Part shown: one piece after another, positions 60,479 to 64,000 of the stretch
Layout of the letters: each line of letters begins with the position of its first letter
How positions within the stretch are numbered: the stretch's first letter is position 1
Source of the DNA: Botrytis cinerea B05.10
Lineage: Eukaryota; Ascomycota; Leotiomycetes; Helotiales; Sclerotiniaceae
Length of the DNA stretch: 64,000 nt
NCBI RefSeq assembly: GCF_000143535.2
Contig: NC_037313.1
Span: forward strand, 503,501 to 567,500
Direction of reading: 5' to 3'
Translations under genes and position numbers: made by a program
Notes under the pieces: generated by a model
The model's database searches: none
Told to the model about the DNA's origin: nothing
Seen by the model: the letters and a program-made list of their open reading frames with translations, nothing else

Positions 60479-61966
60479 TCACATAAGCCCACCCAAAACC
60501 ACTCTTCCAACGCCTGCAACCTCACTCTTTACTCCGCCTCTGCTGCTATCCTCAAATTCCTTTACGACCCCCTGCACGATAATCTTCCTTACTCTAGCAT
60601 CCGCCTTCGTAAACATTTCCGCAATCTGTGGACTGCACTCTTTTGGTGACGATACCAGGCTCATCAATCTTGTATAACAATCGATCAATACATCGCACAG
60701 TGTCGCAAACGTCTCGTAGAAATCGGGATCGAATGGTAGAGATGGTGTTAAGAGATATGTATATTCCTCCCCTGGCAATAAATCGTTCTCACTTGCTGGG
60801 AATGATGTCGCGCCATTTCCACCTCCACTCGATGTACTGCCATTAATGGATTTCGCATCTGAGACATCGTTCCCCATCGGTAATCCTATTTCGGTTGCAG
60901 AACTTGTGCGTCGTCCTTTACTTGGGATCATAGTTGAGCGCTTGAACATTTGGGGAAACCTTCCGCGTGATAACGAAGAAGATGTCGATCCATCCGGTGG
61001 ATGCGCTTGTTGGAAAGATTCGAATTCGCCAAGAAGCGCGTTCAGCGTGCGCAGAAATTCGGAAGGGCTTGAGGAATTAAGGTCGAGTATTGTAGGGAGT
61101 GAAAGACCGAGAAGAAGATAATTTGTCGCGCGACGAGCGAGTTTGCGCGCATCGAAGTAGGGCATTCGCTGCAAGTCGGGCTTGTTGAACAATAATGTAT
61201 TGAACCAGTAGACCCTTCCTTCATGACTATTCGAATTAACTTGTCAGTATAATTTTTCCGAGGTAAATTGCAACGAAAGAATAATGAGAACATACGCCTT
61301 GCGTAAATAATCCAAAGTAGAGATTCTCTTCGACGCCATCTCTTGTATGTGCTGGTAAGTTATGGTCTCAAGCGTAGGACTACCAGGTTGCATTGGAGCC
61401 ATTACACCGGGTCCCGCAGGCCCTCCCCCTGAGGACTGGTAACCCGTTCCTGGTCTAGCAAGCATCTTCGAATATGGCGTCGTCGAGGTGAAAGATTGAG
61501 CATCTATTGATTGACGCGGTAATGTGTCTCCAAACGAATTGGCTCCTGTGCTTTCTGCTAAGACAACGCGATCGTAACTGTCTATACTTTGCCGGGGATC
61601 CGAAGGTGGTAATGGAAGGTTTACTGGGACGACATAGGGATTGTTCGCAGCGGAATGCTTTTCGGATGAGTTCGAAGAGGGAAACAATGGAAGGTTGGGC
61701 AGAAGTGTAGAATGCAAATGCGCAGTGGAATTGTTACGTCGATTATGGCGAGAGGATGCGGAAAAGGAGGGTTTGCGACTGAAGCCCGTTACAGATGGTC
61801 TCGGTTGGTGAGTCGGTTGATGTGTTGGACTGTACTTGGATTCGCTTTTAGGGGAACCTCCGCTGGTACTTGGCCGATTTGAAGTTGGAGTCTTACTGCC
61901 CCCAAATATATTACCACCTTTGAAGATTCCACCATTGGTATTTGAGGAGGGTGTAGGTCGATGCAT
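60479..61966 (-). CDS. conserved-looking fungal protein of unknown function
   Basis: Two exons (61296-61966, 60479-61226) encode about 472 residues from the ATG opening MHRPTPSSN. An in-frame stop lies just upstream of it. Residues 1-200 are low-complexity, rich in Ser/Pro/Asn/Gly with many possible phosphosites, and probably disordered. From about residue 210 a structured region begins: the joined exons read STLDYLRKAHEGRVYWFN, then DLQRMPYFDARKLARRATNY and LLLGLSLPTILDLNSSSP. A second variable Ser/Gly insert (about 310-375) is followed by a helical C terminus ending in VGRVVLGGLM. I do not recognise a named family. It lies 1.27 kb from, and divergent to, the phospholipid gene ECT1. Confidence 0.82.
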
Positions 61967-63231
61967 CTTTCCGCAATCGTACGCCACAACATCGGCTAAT
62001 TAGACGTTCGAGTGTCCGATAATATATGTAGGGAGCCCCCACCTTCTGTTCCTCCGTTCGATGTTTTCTTCCTGCAGTCAACTCTTCACGCGCGAGGTCT
62101 TCTTCTATGGCCGTCGTTGGGAGCTCTTTCGTCTTCGTCTCCGTTCTCGTCGGCATGCGTTCCTGCTTTTAAAGTAAAACGCAGAAGGAAAGAGAGACAG
62201 AAAAAGGAATTAAAAGGGATATATATTATCAAATCCTGTTGGGAAATGTGCTAATATTATTTATTTATTCGAGTGGATCAGAAAGGAAATACCGAAGTCT
62301 CATCCCCAGACTTCAACCGTAAAAAGCAAATGTGCAGGACGCGGAAAAAGCAACAGATATGATTGAAAAGAAAGAAAAAAAGGAAGGATTGACTGAAGAA
62401 GCAAATAAATCTAAACACAATAAAGTACGAGATTATCGGTCGAATTCAGAGAGAAGAAATCGGAGTCCATATCTATATCTATCCTCTGCTTGTCTTATCC
62501 TTCTCGTTCCATGCGTAAGATCATCTGGGTATCTCGTAACCCAATAGTTTGACTGTTCAGAACCACATAGGTGGTGGTGTGTCGCTGTCCATCCATCCTG
62601 CTTTATCGGTCTATTGATCCCAACTTTCAGGGGGGGTAAGACGGTAAGGTTGCTTGAAAAGGGTTAACCTTACATCCTATGGGCTGGATGAGATGATCAT
62701 GGATGCTTCCTGACTGGCTCTTCGTGTGCTCCATTCATCTGGCCGGAGTGGTTGAGCCGTTGAAGAAGAGAAATGGCACGAATAATATCCTCGAGCTCGA
62801 GTACCCAGGCGGGTGATGTGACGAATGAATGGCCGAATGCCCAGGGAGGTATGCAAAGTAGAGCAGAGCAAAGCAAAGCAAAGCACAAACTTGGGTTACG
62901 GAGGACTCTCTTTCGTCACCTTCTCTCGGTGAATCTCCGAGGTTGTATGTTTTCTAGAATATAGCCTCGTCTTCCAATTTTCCAATTTTTCCCGTTACAT
63001 GGTACTATGCAGAACTTGGACAGTGTGATCCATGGATCAGATTGACGAGATTGATTAATTGACTGATTGACTGATTGACTGATTTGATCTGATCTGCTGG
63101 TAGGCGGTAAAGGGAGGAGATGCCCCGCAACCCCTTCTTAACCTGATCCACTCGAAGGAACACCTTTTGGAAATATGACAATCCTCAAAACTATAAAATA
63201 ATACTTGCAGTTAATTAATTTATTCAAAATC
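61967..63231. promoter_or_regulatory. divergent intergenic region, unknown gene / ECT1
   Basis: A 1.27-kb stretch between divergent start codons. No gene is seen. A tandem GACTGATT run lies at about 63058-63082. Confidence 0.55.
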
Positions 63232-64000
63232 ATGGCCAATACATTCGAGGAAGAGGGGCCATTTGGTGAAGCGGCACCTGAGATATTGGAGGACAGAATA
63301 TGGGTAGATGGATGTTGGGACTTCTTTCATCATGGTATGTTTGTTTACACAGAGTTCCAGAAAGCTACTGTGAAAGCTTACCCCTGACTTCATATGCTAA
63401 CACGTTGATTCCTCTACAGGACATGCCGGTGCCATGCTCCAAGCACGACAATTGGGAAATGAGTTGGTTGTGGGAATTCATTCAGATGAATCAATTCTCG
63501 AGAACAAAGGGCCTACGGTCATGACGCTACAAGAACGGTAATTCAGGACGACCATTGGACGAGGACTGATTTACTGATACCATATCCTTAAGAATCGCGG
63601 CAGTAGATGCCTGCAGATGGGTTACACAATCGGTATCATATGCGCCATATGTTACTTCATTGCCATGGATTTCTCATTATGGTTGCAAATATGTAGTTCA
63701 TGGCGATGATATTACATCGGACAGCAGTGGGGAAGATTGCTATCGATTTGTCAAGGCTGCAGGTAGATTCAAGGTCGTGAAGCGCACGCCAAGTATCTCA
63801 ACGACAGATCTTGTAGGACGAATGCTACTCTGCACACGAACGCACTTTATTAAATCACTTCCCAAGCTCTTGGCTGGGGAAGATGGCTCTGGAACTCCGG
63901 AGGAGAGACATGCTGAAGGCAAAGCTATGACCGAAAGAATGCGAATGTATGCTACCGACGAAACTGGACTTAACCCAGGCTCAAGTGTTTGGTTTTGGAA
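63232..64000 (+). CDS. ECT1: ethanolamine-phosphate cytidylyltransferase, 5' part (runs off window)
   Basis: The visible exons are 63232-63334, 63420-63537 and 63593 to beyond the window end, giving about 209 residues in frame. The cytidylyltransferase HxGH motif is intact after splicing (FFHHGHAGAML). The second catalytic signature is also present (KRTPSISTTDLVGRML). Spacing fits the first catalytic domain of the CTP:phosphoethanolamine cytidylyltransferase (Ect1/PCYT2), which makes CDP-ethanolamine for phosphatidylethanolamine synthesis. The second half of the protein is outside the window. The choline enzyme Pct1 is less likely, because the catalytic domain here starts almost at the N terminus. 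Confidence 0.9.

Overview
This is a nuclear chromosome segment of a filamentous ascomycete. The genes are intron-bearing, with short introns (about 50-90 bp), GTRNGT-type donors, CTAAC/CTAAT branch points and YAG acceptors. The products are standard Pezizomycotina proteins: Ecm33, Dre2, Ice2, Kex1, endosulfine and Sfm1. A moderately AT-rich composition, a RIP-like AT island and the general look of the proteins suggest a leotiomycete such as the Sclerotiniaceae (Botrytis/Sclerotinia type). That placement is inference from protein flavour; no search was run. There are no rRNA, tRNA or CRISPR features that I can support. Exon boundaries were worked out by hand from splice signals and reading frame.

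Layout. 1-6.0 kb: simple-repeat-rich non-coding DNA leading into ECM33 (6.0-7.5 kb). 9.1-12.8 kb: a divergent pair, a peroxisomal Pcs60-type acyl/oxalyl-CoA synthetase (-) and the splicing factor SPF45 (+). 13.7-17.0 kb: a tandem pair of Sur2-like sphingoid-base hydroxylases. 17.9-32.0 kb: an accessory-looking block with an MFS transporter, an Adh6-type NADP alcohol dehydrogenase, a pyrroline-5-carboxylate reductase, a 3.4-kb gene-poor gap holding an AT-rich relic, an NRPS-like A-T-R reductase and a tail-to-tail SDR. 32.6-35.7 kb: an Stf2-like small hydrophilic protein whose AUG is created by splicing, and DRE2. 35.7-47.7 kb: about 11 kb of mostly low-complexity non-coding DNA around one small gene with a mitochondrial-looking N terminus. 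47.7-64 kb: a compact housekeeping block: ICE2, MYG1, endosulfine, SFM1, KEX1, RAE1, a conserved-looking unknown protein, and the 5' part of the ethanolamine-phosphate cytidylyltransferase gene, cut by the window end.

How the genes may work together. The only stretch that suggests a joint pathway is 17.9-32.0 kb. An A-T-R enzyme activates an amino acid and releases it as an aldehyde. A P5C-reductase-like enzyme reduces cyclic imines. An alcohol dehydrogenase and an SDR act on carbonyls, and an MFS protein can export the product. This could be a small amino-acid-derived alkaloid or alcohol pathway. The linkage is inference: there is no transcription factor, and the P5C reductase and alcohol dehydrogenase could be ordinary metabolic genes. 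Elsewhere the genes are independent housekeeping functions: cell wall, splicing, sphingolipid and phosphatidylethanolamine synthesis, Fe-S assembly, ER shape, quiescence signalling, ribosomal-protein methylation, protein processing and mRNA export.
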